Below, piece by piece: positions 23,267-31,434 of a stretch of 49,826 bases of DNA; positions within the stretch are counted from its first letter, which is position 1; every line of letters starts with the position of its first letter. Source of the DNA: Burkholderiales bacterium (GTDB lineage Bacteria; Pseudomonadota; Gammaproteobacteria; Burkholderiales; Casimicrobiaceae). The translations under genes and the position numbers were made by a program. Below the pieces are notes generated by a model that did not search any database, had not been told where the DNA came from, and saw only the letters and a program-made list of their open reading frames with translations. The stretch covers positions 1 through 49,826 of the forward strand of contig JADYZP010000038.1 in NCBI GenBank assembly GCA_020853025.1, written 5' to 3'.

Positions 23267-24934
23267 ATGCAGAAGCTTCCGATGCCCCCGCGCGACCGAG
23301 TCATGAACCGGGTTGCGCTCCGCTATCAATCTCGCATCAAACGAGGCGCAGCCCTAGCGAATGGCAAAGTCGTCGATGCAAAAGATGCGACGGCGCTTCT
23401 CGAAGCCGTTATCGAACCGGGCGATCGCGTCTGCATCGAGGGAAACAATCAAAAGCACGCGGACTTTCTTTCGGCGGCACTTGCTGCGGCATCACCCGGT
23501 AAGTTGAACGAGCTGCACATTGTGCAGTCCAACATAGCCCTGCCCACGCACCTCGATATCTTCGAGTCCGGGATCGCAAGAAAGCTCGATTTCTGCTACT
23601 CGGGTCCGCAGGGACTGCGGCTTTTCAATTTGATCGGCGAGGGAAAGGTCGAGGTTGGAGCGATTCACACCTACCTCGAACTCTATAGCCGATATTTTGT
23701 GGACCTGAGTCCGCACGTCAGTCTGATCGCAGCGGAAATGGCGGATCGGGAGGGCAACATCTACACCGGCCCGAACACGGAAGACACGCCAGCGATCGCG
23801 GAGGCAACCGCTTTCAAGTCCGGTGTCTTGATTGCGCAAGTCAACCGTGTGGTGGACAGACTTCCCCGTGTCGACGTGCCGGCCGATTGGGTCAGCTTCG
23901 TAGTGCCGGCGCCAAAGCCACACTACATCGAACCTATTTTCACGAGAGACCCGGCGGCGATTACGGAAGTTCAGATCCTGATGGCGATGATGGTCATTCG
24001 GGGAATCTACGAGAAGTACAGCATCGCGACCCTCAATCACGGCATCGGCTTCGACACGGCCGCCATTGAACTTATTCTTCCGACCTTCGCCGAAGAGCTG
24101 GGCCTCCGGGGCAAGATTTGTCGCTACATGTCTGTCAACCCCTGTCCGACATTGATCCCGGCGATAGAGAGCGGATTCGTCGAAGGCATTCATTGCGCCG
24201 GCTCGGAACTTGGCATGGAGCGCTATGTAGCCGAGCGCTCAGACGTGTTTTTCATCGGACGCGATGGTTCCATGCGGTCGAATCGCGTCTTCTGCCAGCT
24301 GGCCGGCCACTATTCGGATCTCTTCATAGGCTCGACGCTTCAGATCGATCTCGAGGGGAACTCCTCCACCGCTACCCTCGATCGCATCACAGGATTCGGC
24401 GGCGCGCCGAACTTCGGATCTGATTCCCGTGGGCGCCGGCACAACAGCAAAGGCTGGCTGATGGCTGGCGAAGAGGGGCGTCGTGACGAACGGGCGATTC
24501 CACGTGGACGCAAGCTCGTGGTCCAGATGGTAGAAACGTTCAGAGAAGGCCTCACTCCGACGTTTGTCGAGCGGCTGGATGCTTGGTCCCTCATGAGTAC
24601 CTTCAAGAGCCCGATTCCCCCAGTGATGATCTACGGTGATGATGTCACCCACATAGTCACCGAGGAAGGAATCGCTAACCTGCTGCTCTGCAGGACGCTC
24701 GAGGAGCGCGAGCAGGCCATTCGAAGTGTTGCTGGCTATACGGCCGTCGGGCTTGGACGAGACCGCAGGCTCGTCGAGCAGTTTCGGAGGCGGGGAGTGC
24801 TGGTGTATCCGGAAGATCTTGGTATCGACAAGCGAATGGCGACACGGGACCTGCTCGCTGCGCGCAGCATCAAGGATCTGGTGCGCTGGTCGGGGGGCCT
24901 CTATGACCCGCCCGCTCGGTTTCGCAACTGGTGA
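23267..24934 (+). CDS. mdcA: Malonate decarboxylase alpha subunit (acyl-carrier-protein transferase)
   Basis: This subunit of about 555 residues moves the acyl-carrier protein between acetate and malonate, making malonyl-S-ACP. Family hallmarks are 'DATALLEAVIEPGDRVCIEG', 'NNQKHADFLSAAL', 'HIVQSNIALPTHLDIFESGI', 'SVNPCPTLIPAIESGFVEGI', 'CAGSELGMERYVAERSDVFF', 'GRDGSMRSNR' and 'GFGGAPNFGSDSRGRRHNS'. Length agrees with known MdcA. Start choice is ATG 23267; a TTG at 23261 in frame is equally close to a weak ribosome site. It is the first gene of a tightly packed operon that runs to 29346. GC content rises from here relative to tctBA. Confidence 0.95.
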   Translation: MQKLPMPPRDRVMNRVALRYQSRIKRGAALANGKVVDAKDATALLEAVIEPGDRVCIEGNNQKHADFLSAALAAASPGKLNELHIVQSNIALPTHLDIFESGIARKLDFCYSGPQGLRLFNLIGEGKVEVGAIHTYLELYSRYFVDLSPHVSLIAAEMADREGNIYTGPNTEDTPAIAEATAFKSGVLIAQVNRVVDRLPRVDVPADWVSFVVPAPKPHYIEPIFTRDPAAITEVQILMAMMVIRGIYEKYSIATLNHGIGFDTAAIELILPTFAEELGLRGKICRYMSVNPCPTLIPAIESGFVEGIHCAGSELGMERYVAERSDVFFIGRDGSMRSNRVFCQLAGHYSDLFIGSTLQIDLEGNSSTATLDRITGFGGAPNFGSDSRGRRHNSKGWLMAGEEGRRDERAIPRGRKLVVQMVETFREGLTPTFVERLDAWSLMSTFKSPIPPVMIYGDDVTHIVTEEGIANLLLCRTLEEREQAIRSVAGYTAVGLGRDRRLVEQFRRRGVLVYPEDLGIDKRMATRDLLAARSIKDLVRWSGGLYDPPARFRNW

Positions 24935-24943
24935 GAGCAGAAG

Positions 24944-25264
24944 ATGGAACATCTGGAATTCAAATTCAGCGTTGTGGGCAATGCCACTACGGCCGCCCAG
25001 GCAAGCGCCATCGTTGGCGTGGTCGGCTCGGGCAATCTCGAAGTGCTGATCGAAAATGAGGATCTCGACGGCACATGCGAAGTCTCGATCGACACGTCGA
25101 TCCATCGTTTCGGCGCGACTTGGGAAAGGGTGCTTGCAGACTTCGTCGAACGGCACCGACTGTCGAACATCAGGATATCGATAAACGATGGCGGTGCAAC
25201 TCCTGCGGTCGTCGCATTGCGCCTCGATCAAGCGATCGCCGATTTGCTGCGGGGCTCGAGATGA
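24944..25264 (+). CDS. mdcC: Malonate decarboxylase acyl-carrier protein (delta subunit)
   Basis: This 106-residue carrier protein has the expected 'GVVGSGNLEVLIE' motif, whose serine (residue 29) should carry the 2'-(5''-phosphoribosyl)-3'-dephospho-CoA arm. 'VSIDTSIHRFGATWERVL' is also typical. The acetyl or malonyl group is held on this arm during the cycle. It starts 10 bases after mdcA, and its stop overlaps the mdcD start as ATGA. Confidence 0.93.
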   Translation: MEHLEFKFSVVGNATTAAQASAIVGVVGSGNLEVLIENEDLDGTCEVSIDTSIHRFGATWERVLADFVERHRLSNIRISINDGGATPAVVALRLDQAIADLLRGSR

Positions 25265-26157
25265 TCCCGGCGCGCCGGAGCTTCCTCGAAGCCAGTGCTC
25301 GCGGTCGAATCCGATCGATGCTCGATCCGGATTCCTTTTCTGAAATCTGCGGCCCGGGGGCCCGGCGGACGAGTCCGCATCTACAAGGCTTCGGCATGCC
25401 GGTGGCATTTGACGACGGCGTGGTCACGGGGGAAGGCCTGATCGCCGGGCATAGGGTGCTCATAGCCGCGCAGGAGGGCGGGTTCATGGGCGGCGCGATT
25501 GGCGAAGTGCACGGCGCCAAGATCACCGGCCTCATCGAAAGGGCCATCGAGACCCGCCCGGCGGCGGTCATCCTGCTTCTGGACAGCGGCGGCGTTCGGC
25601 TTCAGGAGGCGAACGCCGGACTGTTGGCGATGGGCGAAATTCACCGCGTTCTTCTTGACGCCCGCTCGACAGGTCTTCCGATACTCGGAGCCATCGGAGG
25701 GCGCAACGGCTGCTATGGCGGAACCTCGATCATTGCTCGCTGCTGTGATTGCCTGATCGCCAGCGAAGAGGGCCGATTGTCGATCTCAGGCCCCGAGGTG
25801 ATTGAAACAGTAGAGGGCATCGAGGAATTCGATGCGCAGGATCGAGCGCTCGTGTGGCGCACGATGGGTGCGAAGCATCGTCGGCTTATCGATGAGATTG
25901 ACGTCATTGTCCCCGATGACATGTCGGCCTTCCGGAACGCAATCATTGCGCAGTTGAACGTCAGCCGACCGCTGTCACTCGAGACTCTGGAAGCCGAGCA
26001 GTCTGCGTTGAGGCGACGCGTGGAGCGTTTTCGCGATGCAGCGGACGCGCGCGACATCTGGCGTGCCCTCGGCGTCGACTCGCCTGAATGCGTGTCCGAG
26101 ATGGAAGCCGACGATTTCAATCGTCTCGTGGAAGGCCTCGAGGGCTCGGGATCGTGA
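25261..26157 (+). CDS. mdcD: Malonate decarboxylase beta subunit
   Basis: This 298-residue crotonase-fold carboxyltransferase half decarboxylates malonyl-ACP together with MdcE. Features are 'GRIRSMLDPDSFSEICGP', 'PVAFDDGVVTGEGLIAGHRV', 'AAQEGGFMGGAIGEVHGAKI', 'ILLLDSGGVRLQEANAGL' and 'GGRNGCYGGTSIIARCCD'. The ATG at 25261 overlaps the mdcC stop. The next gene begins with GTG inside this gene's TGA, so the three genes are translationally coupled. Confidence 0.95.
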   Translation: MIPARRSFLEASARGRIRSMLDPDSFSEICGPGARRTSPHLQGFGMPVAFDDGVVTGEGLIAGHRVLIAAQEGGFMGGAIGEVHGAKITGLIERAIETRPAAVILLLDSGGVRLQEANAGLLAMGEIHRVLLDARSTGLPILGAIGGRNGCYGGTSIIARCCDCLIASEEGRLSISGPEVIETVEGIEEFDAQDRALVWRTMGAKHRRLIDEIDVIVPDDMSAFRNAIIAQLNVSRPLSLETLEAEQSALRRRVERFRDAADARDIWRALGVDSPECVSEMEADDFNRLVEGLEGSGS

Positions 26158-26885
26158 GTGAAGCATCATCGACCGAGCGGCTGATCGGCAAGATTTTTTC
26201 CGATGCGGTAAAGCTCGATATCGACGGCGAGCTGGTCACGGGTGAGGGACGCTTCGAGGGTACAGCCGTATCGATTATCGGGACCCTGAACCAGGCCGCC
26301 ATCGGCGCGGATGACGCGCTCGTGCTCGCCGCTGCGATCCTGGAAGTCATTCGAGACAAGCCCCGTCGGCCGATTCTCATCATTGCCGACACCAGTGGTC
26401 ATCGCCTGAGCCGCTGGGATGAGCTTGTGGGTATCAGCGGCTGCATCGCGCATCTCACCAAGTGCATCTACGTTGCGCGCCAACGCGGCCACCGGGTTGT
26501 CAGCCTGGTCAATGAGCTGGCGGTTAGCGCAGCCTTCATGGCCCTGGGGATGTCGAGTGACGAGTGCTATGCGCTGCCACAGACCGAACTGCGGGTGATG
26601 GCGGCACCGGCGATGGCGCGCATCACCAAGATTCCGCTGGATCGCCTGACGGAGCTCTTTCGATCCTCGCCGGTCATTGGCCCTGGCGCCGAGAACTTCT
26701 TGCGCATCGGCGCCCTGCGCGCCATCTGGAATGAAAACCTCGCCAATCATTTTCGCCGGGCTCTCAGCGAGCCCGTGCAAGCGGCTGATTACACCCGCGT
26801 CCTCGGCGAGGAGCGCGGCGGACGGAAGGAAGCCCGGCCGGTGGCTGCTCTCTTCCGTTCGGAGGCACCTGCTGGCGGCAAATAG
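26154..26885 (+). CDS. mdcE: Malonate decarboxylase gamma subunit
   Basis: This 243-residue second carboxyltransferase half is the partner of MdcD. Visible motifs are 'GTLNQAAIGADDALVLAAAI', 'ILIIADTSGHRLSRWDELVG', 'HRVVSLVNELAVSAAFMALG' and 'APAMARITKIPLDRL'. The start is the GTG at 26154, which overlaps the mdcD stop as GTGA; the longer in-frame extension is antisense-like leader. MdcD and MdcE are separate here, although they are fused in some bacteria. Confidence 0.93.
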   Translation: MSEASSTERLIGKIFSDAVKLDIDGELVTGEGRFEGTAVSIIGTLNQAAIGADDALVLAAAILEVIRDKPRRPILIIADTSGHRLSRWDELVGISGCIAHLTKCIYVARQRGHRVVSLVNELAVSAAFMALGMSSDECYALPQTELRVMAAPAMARITKIPLDRLTELFRSSPVIGPGAENFLRIGALRAIWNENLANHFRRALSEPVQAADYTRVLGEERGGRKEARPVAALFRSEAPAGGK

Positions 26886-26891
26886 CTCCAG

Positions 26892-27578
26892 ATGCCCGCG
26901 GACCCCTGTCCAGACGCTGACCTAGCCCGCCACGACCTGGTCTGGTTGAAGCCGAATGCGCCGGCGACAATGGGTGCCGACAAGACGGCAGAGGCGGTTC
27001 GCCAATGGATGGCCGCGGGGCATCCGGCGGTTGTGCGGCGGCACGAGACCCTGGAGACGGAGGCGGGAGGGGCGGGCATTGCCTTGGGCATCCCGCTGCC
27101 CGCTCGAATGGGACGGCAGCGCCTTGCCTTTCGTGTATCTGCAGGACTCGTGGAACGGCATGCAAAGATGCCGCTTCTCAAGGACGCCGCCTCTTGCGTG
27201 TCAGCAGATTGGATCGACGTTGTCCGGAGCGTCGATGCCCGCATTTCGGGCTGCGGCGCGCGGGCGCGTGCCTTCGGATCATTGGGATGGCAATTCATTA
27301 CGGGCGAGACATACCTGCACCCAGGCTCCGATATGGACATCCTCATAGAACCGATGGTCGGATTCGATTCCGAGGCTGGGCTTGCGGTGTTTGCGTCCAT
27401 TGCAGCGCTGGACAACCCGCGTTTCGATGGCGAAGTCATCCTGGCGCATGACCGCGCCGTTGCGTGGCGCGAGCTTTGCGCGGGACATCGTGAAGTGCTG
27501 GTAAGAACGCGGCGCGATCTTCGGCTTTGCTGCGCTTCAGACGTCATTGCCGCCATGGCAATCGCCGGCCACCGTTGA
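26892..27578 (+). CDS. mdcG: Phosphoribosyl-dephospho-CoA transferase
   Basis: This 228-residue nucleotidyltransferase attaches the prosthetic group to MdcC. It has the N-terminal 'RHDLVWL' and the nucleotidyltransferase core 'FGSLGWQFITGETYLHPGSD', directly followed by 'MDIL'. Two acidic residues in 'SDMDIL' are the expected metal ligands. It follows mdcE by six bases. The stop is overlapped by a TTG start for mdcB (TTGA). Confidence 0.9.
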   Translation: MPADPCPDADLARHDLVWLKPNAPATMGADKTAEAVRQWMAAGHPAVVRRHETLETEAGGAGIALGIPLPARMGRQRLAFRVSAGLVERHAKMPLLKDAASCVSADWIDVVRSVDARISGCGARARAFGSLGWQFITGETYLHPGSDMDILIEPMVGFDSEAGLAVFASIAALDNPRFDGEVILAHDRAVAWRELCAGHREVLVRTRRDLRLCCASDVIAAMAIAGHR

Positions 27579-28426
27579 TCGCAAAGGCTCTTGCAAACTC
27601 ATGCTGCGAGGAGATCGATCGCTTCGCAGTATGGGCGCTGCGTCGGGAAATACGGCTCTATCCAAAGGCGGGCCTAGTAAGCCTTGTCGACTGCGGTAGT
27701 CATACCGACATGGACGCGTCGACGCTCCAGGTCAGCGCGGACGTTCTAGCTGGCTACTTCTTTGAGATGGCGCAGGCCGGGGCGGGCAGAGCCAGCTTCC
27801 GCGTGCTGAACGCGATTGGCCTGTCTGCGGAAAGGAAGATGTACGACGCGACCCAAGGGATCAACACGCATCGAGGTGCGATCTTCTCGCTCGGTCTACT
27901 CGCGGCGGCGGCAGGGCTATGCCGCACCTCCGCAGCGCAGCGCTGTCCTTTTCAGATCTGTCGAACGGTAGAACGACGATGGGGCCCTGAAATACTCGCA
28001 GCCAGGCCGAGTGAAACCAGCAGTCATGGCTCGATTGTTCAAAGGAAATACGGCGTGTGCGGAGCACGTGAAGAAGCGGCCGCCGGCTTCCCTACCATCG
28101 CATTGCACTCGTTGCCGGCCTTTCTGAGTGCCTACGAGCGCGAATCATCTGTCGAGACGGCAGGACTGCATGCTTTTTATGCGTCAATGGCGGTTCTCGA
28201 TGACAGCAATGTACTCTATCGCGGTGGGCCGGAATCCCTCAAGCGGGTGAAGACATTGGCGGGTGATTTCCTGCTTCGTGGCGGGATCTTTGCCGCCGAT
28301 GGATTTTCTCGCGCAGTCTCGATTCACGGAGAGTGCGTTGGGAAGAATCTGAGTCCAGGAGGATCTGCCGACCTCCTGATCGCAACACTCTTCCTTGCGG
28401 CGGAAGCCGGCGTAGTCGACCCATGA
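27575..28426 (+). CDS. mdcB: Triphosphoribosyl-dephospho-CoA synthase
   Basis: This protein of about 283 residues makes the 2'-triphosphoribosyl-dephospho-CoA precursor from ATP and dephospho-CoA. CitG/MdcB features are 'REIRLYPKAGLVSLVDCGSH', 'TDMDASTLQVSAD', 'DATQGINTHRGAIFSLGLL', 'GAREEAAAGFPTI', 'AVLDDSNVLYRGG' and 'LSPGGSADLLIATLF'. The best start is the TTG at 27575, which overlaps the mdcG stop; no ATG is better placed. The segment between about residues 125 and 165 is less conserved than usual but remains in frame. Confidence 0.88.
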   Translation: MIAKALANSCCEEIDRFAVWALRREIRLYPKAGLVSLVDCGSHTDMDASTLQVSADVLAGYFFEMAQAGAGRASFRVLNAIGLSAERKMYDATQGINTHRGAIFSLGLLAAAAGLCRTSAAQRCPFQICRTVERRWGPEILAARPSETSSHGSIVQRKYGVCGAREEAAAGFPTIALHSLPAFLSAYERESSVETAGLHAFYASMAVLDDSNVLYRGGPESLKRVKTLAGDFLLRGGIFAADGFSRAVSIHGECVGKNLSPGGSADLLIATLFLAAEAGVVDP

Positions 28427-29346
28427 GCATCATGCTGATGTGTCCAGGCCAAGGGTCCCAGCATCCTCAGATGTTCGTCCATCTCGCCAATGAGCCCGAA
28501 GCGTTGCCGATACTCGAGATTGCTTCCAGATTTCTTGATACCGACGTCCGTCATCTGCACTTGTCGGAAAAAGTCGTCGACCTCAACTCCAATCGAGTTG
28601 CTCAACTCTTGATCACTGCGCACTGCCTGGCAGTCCGCGCGGTGCTCGGCGAGAAGTTCGGCGAGATCTTCGTCGGCTACAGTGTGGGTGAAATCGCCGC
28701 GATCGCATGCGCGGGTTGCGTCGACGACGAGACTGCGTTTGCGTTGGTCGAGGAGCGTGTTCGATGCATGGACAACGCATGCCGTAACGGCGGAGTCCCC
28801 CAAGGCATGCTGGCAGTCGTCGGCATGCTCGTTGATGAAGTTGCGGCGGCAGCATCCGAGATCGGGGTAGCGGTGGCCATAATCAACGGCAGGGATCACG
28901 TTGTCGTTGGCGGACCGGCCGAGCGTGTCGAGCAGCTGGCGGAAACTCTGCTGGAACAGGGTGTGCGAACGGTTCGTCTTCCCGTGCGTGTTGCATCGCA
29001 TACGCCATTTATCAAAGACGCTGGCACAGAGTTCGAGGCGGTTGTTCGCGCTATCCAGTGGCGTTCACCGCATGGCATCGTACTTTCAGGAATCGATGGC
29101 CGGCAGATTCGGAGCCTCGAGGACGCAGCAATTGCTTTGTCGCAGCAGTTGTGGCGTACATTGAATTTTGCGCGCTGCGTCGAGATTGCTGCGGAACATG
29201 GTGCGACGTGTGCGCTCGAGATAGGGCCCGGGAACCGTCTGGCGCGTCTGACTTCGGAAATATTGCCGAAGCTGCAAGTTCGCGCCTATGAGGACTTTCG
29301 GAGCGCGGAAGGACTACGGCAGTGGCTGAATAGGACGGCCGGCTGA
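28423..29346 (+). CDS. mdcH: Malonyl-CoA:ACP transacylase of malonate decarboxylase
   Basis: This 307-residue FabD-like acyltransferase loads the first malonyl or acetyl group onto MdcC. Motifs are the N-terminal 'CPGQGSQHP', the nucleophile serine in 'VGYSVGEIAA' (Ser87), the histidine in 'VASHTPFI' and the C-terminal 'ALEIGPGNRLARL'. The ATG at 28423 overlaps the mdcB stop as ATGA. It is the last gene of the operon. No mdcR regulator or mdcF/mdcLM carrier follows. Confidence 0.93.
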   Translation: MSIMLMCPGQGSQHPQMFVHLANEPEALPILEIASRFLDTDVRHLHLSEKVVDLNSNRVAQLLITAHCLAVRAVLGEKFGEIFVGYSVGEIAAIACAGCVDDETAFALVEERVRCMDNACRNGGVPQGMLAVVGMLVDEVAAAASEIGVAVAIINGRDHVVVGGPAERVEQLAETLLEQGVRTVRLPVRVASHTPFIKDAGTEFEAVVRAIQWRSPHGIVLSGIDGRQIRSLEDAAIALSQQLWRTLNFARCVEIAAEHGATCALEIGPGNRLARLTSEILPKLQVRAYEDFRSAEGLRQWLNRTAG

Positions 29347-29378
29347 AGGCTCGCTACGATGTCAGGGAAGCCTAAAGA

Positions 29379-29432
29379 CGCCGATCTGGCGGCAACCATG
29401 GTCAGCACCAAGTCGCGTTCGCGACTCGGTCG
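29379..29432 (-). mobile_element. Second copy of the transposase-like scrap
   Basis: The minus strand encodes 'RPSRERDLVLTMVAARSA', matching the remnant at 304-357. Bases 29396-29425 are 27/30 identical to 321-350. It lies 33 bases after the mdcH stop, which is the right edge of the lower-GC metabolic block, and may mark a former insertion or recombination site. No complete element is present. Confidence 0.35.
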
Positions 29433-29566
29433 GGAGCCGATCACTCCGCTCAAGCATGCCTGCCTCAACATGCCGTTCGCCGAGCGCGTTTCTGATGACG
29501 CGCTGGCAGTCCGGCACGCCCGCCGCAAGCCGGCCGACGCCGCTACCGGTAGGATGTGAACCTATC

Positions 29567-30235
29567 ATGTACCTGCCGAGCCACTTCGAAGAGCCCCGCG
29601 GCGACGCGCTGCGCGAGTTAATCCGCAGCCACCCGCTCGGCACGCTGATCACGCAGGACCGCAACGGCGCGCTGCAGGCGGATCCGATCCCATTCCTTCT
29701 GGATGCCGGCCCGGGCGAACACGGCACGCTGCTCGGGCACGTGGCGCGCGCGAATCCGCTGTGGCGCGAGAGCCGCGACGAGATTGACGCGCTCGTCGTT
29801 TTCCACGGCGCACAGAGTTACATCAGCCCCGGCTGGTACCCGAGCAAGACGCTGCACGGCAAGGCGGTGCCAACATGGAACTACCTCATCGTCCAGGCGC
29901 GCGGCCGGCTGCGTGCGATCGACGACCGCGCCTGGCTGCGCGCGTTCGTGACGCGCCTGACCGAGCGCCACGAGGCGCGACAGGTCATGCCATGGCACGT
30001 GACCGACGCACCGGCCGACTACATCGAGTCGATGCTCGGCGCGATCATCGGCATCGAGATCGAGCTCGGCTCGCTCGTCGGCAAATGGAAGGCGAGCCAG
30101 AACCGCGACGCCGACGACCGCGCAGGCGTCGTCGACGGATTGACGGTGCTTGCCGAGCGCGACGGCGACGCCCAAGCTGCTGCGATGGCGACCGTAGTCG
30201 CGGCCGACGTCGCGCGCCGCGATCGGCGCCGCTGA
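29567..30235 (+). CDS. PaiB-family FMN-binding protein
   Basis: This 222-residue protein starts at ATG 29567 ('MYLPSHFEEPRGDALRELIR'). It has the PaiB/split-barrel pattern: 'HPLGTLITQDRNGALQADPI', 'GHVARANPLWRE', 'HGAQSYISPGWYPSK', 'VPTWNYLIVQARG' and 'IESMLGAIIGIEIEL'. Family members bind FMN and were named as negative regulators in Bacillus, but many are probably FMN-dependent enzymes. The N-terminal residues upstream of 29567 do not belong to it. It is likely cytosolic and monocistronic. Confidence 0.9.
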   Translation: MYLPSHFEEPRGDALRELIRSHPLGTLITQDRNGALQADPIPFLLDAGPGEHGTLLGHVARANPLWRESRDEIDALVVFHGAQSYISPGWYPSKTLHGKAVPTWNYLIVQARGRLRAIDDRAWLRAFVTRLTERHEARQVMPWHVTDAPADYIESMLGAIIGIEIELGSLVGKWKASQNRDADDRAGVVDGLTVLAERDGDAQAAAMATVVAADVARRDRRR

Positions 30236-30461
30236 ACAGATCACTTTGCTCGAAGTTCCTGCGCGCGATGATGCGTCGCGCCGTTGGTGTCGTTGGATTT
30301 CCTGTGCCTTTGTCGCCGCCGGTTGCATTCTTCACAGCAGTTTCGGTCGCCGGGTACCCCGATGCGGGATGAACGCCGCATTCAGGTGCCGTTCATGCAC
30401 TTCGGCTCAGACTGCCGGCACGGTCCTCGTGGATCGGGCTTGGAAGAGAAGGGAAAACATC

Positions 30462-30770
30462 ATGACTTCGACAAAATTGCTGACGGCCATCGCCATCGCC
30501 ACGGTTCTCGTGAGCGGAACTGTGGTGGCAGGATCTGCGCAGGCAAAGGCTCGCGACCACAAGCAGGCGAGCCCGGTGTTACAGGTGGTGCCCAACAGCA
30601 GCCTGCCCGGGCAGGTGTCGTACGGCTGGCAGTACTTTTCGAATCCGCGTGCGGCGCATGCGGTCGTCATCAGTCCGTCGGGCGAATACTTTCTGGGCCG
30701 CGGCGACGGGCCGAAGCAGATCACCGGACCAGCGGGTGACGTGTTGATGACGCGGTCGGCGAAGGAATGA
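30462..30770 (+). CDS. Small exported hypothetical protein
   Basis: This 102-residue protein starts at ATG 30462, preceded by AGAGAAGGG. A signal peptide ends near 'GSAQAKA'. The mature part of about 75 residues has 'VSYGWQYFSNPRAAHAVVIS' and 'PSGEYFLGRGDGPKQITGP'. No cysteines are visible in the mature part. I do not recognise a family. It looks like a real exported protein, judging from codon bias and the clean signal sequence. Confidence 0.6.
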   Translation: MTSTKLLTAIAIATVLVSGTVVAGSAQAKARDHKQASPVLQVVPNSSLPGQVSYGWQYFSNPRAAHAVVISPSGEYFLGRGDGPKQITGPAGDVLMTRSAKE

Positions 30771-31123
30771 CGCTCGCGGCCATCGGGTGAGTTGCCGCGT
30801 TCGGCCCGCTGACAGGCGCCGATCGCGGCACGCTCATTTCGACAATCGGCGCTGGCGCGGCGACGCAACGGCCACGGTCGACGTCGTTGCAGCGTTGATC
30901 GATATCGCTCGACCGGTCTGAAGTCTTGCCAATATCGGGATTGGCGACCGGGTATGCAGCAGCGTTGTTCGATCGCTATGTGATGTGCGACAACACGTTG
31001 CGGCGCATCCTGCCGGCACGCCGGTGAGTGTCGCGACAGCGCCCTGTCGGCCCCGCTTTCGGACAATGCCGAGCTCGAGAGCTTTATGATGCAGGAATTC
31101 CTCACGCCGACGATGCAGCCGCG
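30771..31123. other. Intergenic stretch with no recognisable gene
   Basis: These 353 bases contain no long biased frame, no hairpin with a T-tract and no repeat that I can see. Composition is slightly less GC-rich than the flanks. Given the pseudogene just downstream, it may be decayed sequence. Confidence 0.4.
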
Positions 31124-31434
31124 ATGACGTCTCGCATGCCCGCTGCGCGATTCTCGCACACCTCGATGCGGTTCCTGCTCGCCTTGGTCGCGCTGCTGGC
31201 CGGGCCGGTGCTGACGCTGGCATTCGGCCGGACCCGGACGTTCGCCGTGAGGCGATCGTGCAGGTCTACGCGGGCTGTGCGTTCGGCGGGCGAGATGCGT
31301 TCTCCGATCACACCTGGCTGGCCGTGAAGCCGGCGACCGCCGGCCGCTATTCGCGTTACGATCAACCGTCGGGCAGCGAATCCGGCGCGTCCCGCAATGA
31401 CCGCAAGAGACCCCATGCAACTGTCGATCCGTGA
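31124..31434 (+). pseudogene. Broken DUF3750-family gene
   Basis: The ATG at 31124 opens a leader with a membrane segment ('MRFLLALVALLAGPVLTLAF'). The frame then shifts near 31215. The next frame continues 'REAIVQVYAGCAFGGRDAFS', then 'DHTWLAVKPATAGRYSRYD', which is the start of a DUF3750 domain, and ends at 31434 inside the beginning of the ABC transporter gene. The remaining 150 or so residues of the family are missing. A frameshift plus 3' truncation makes it non-functional. Confidence 0.7.
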
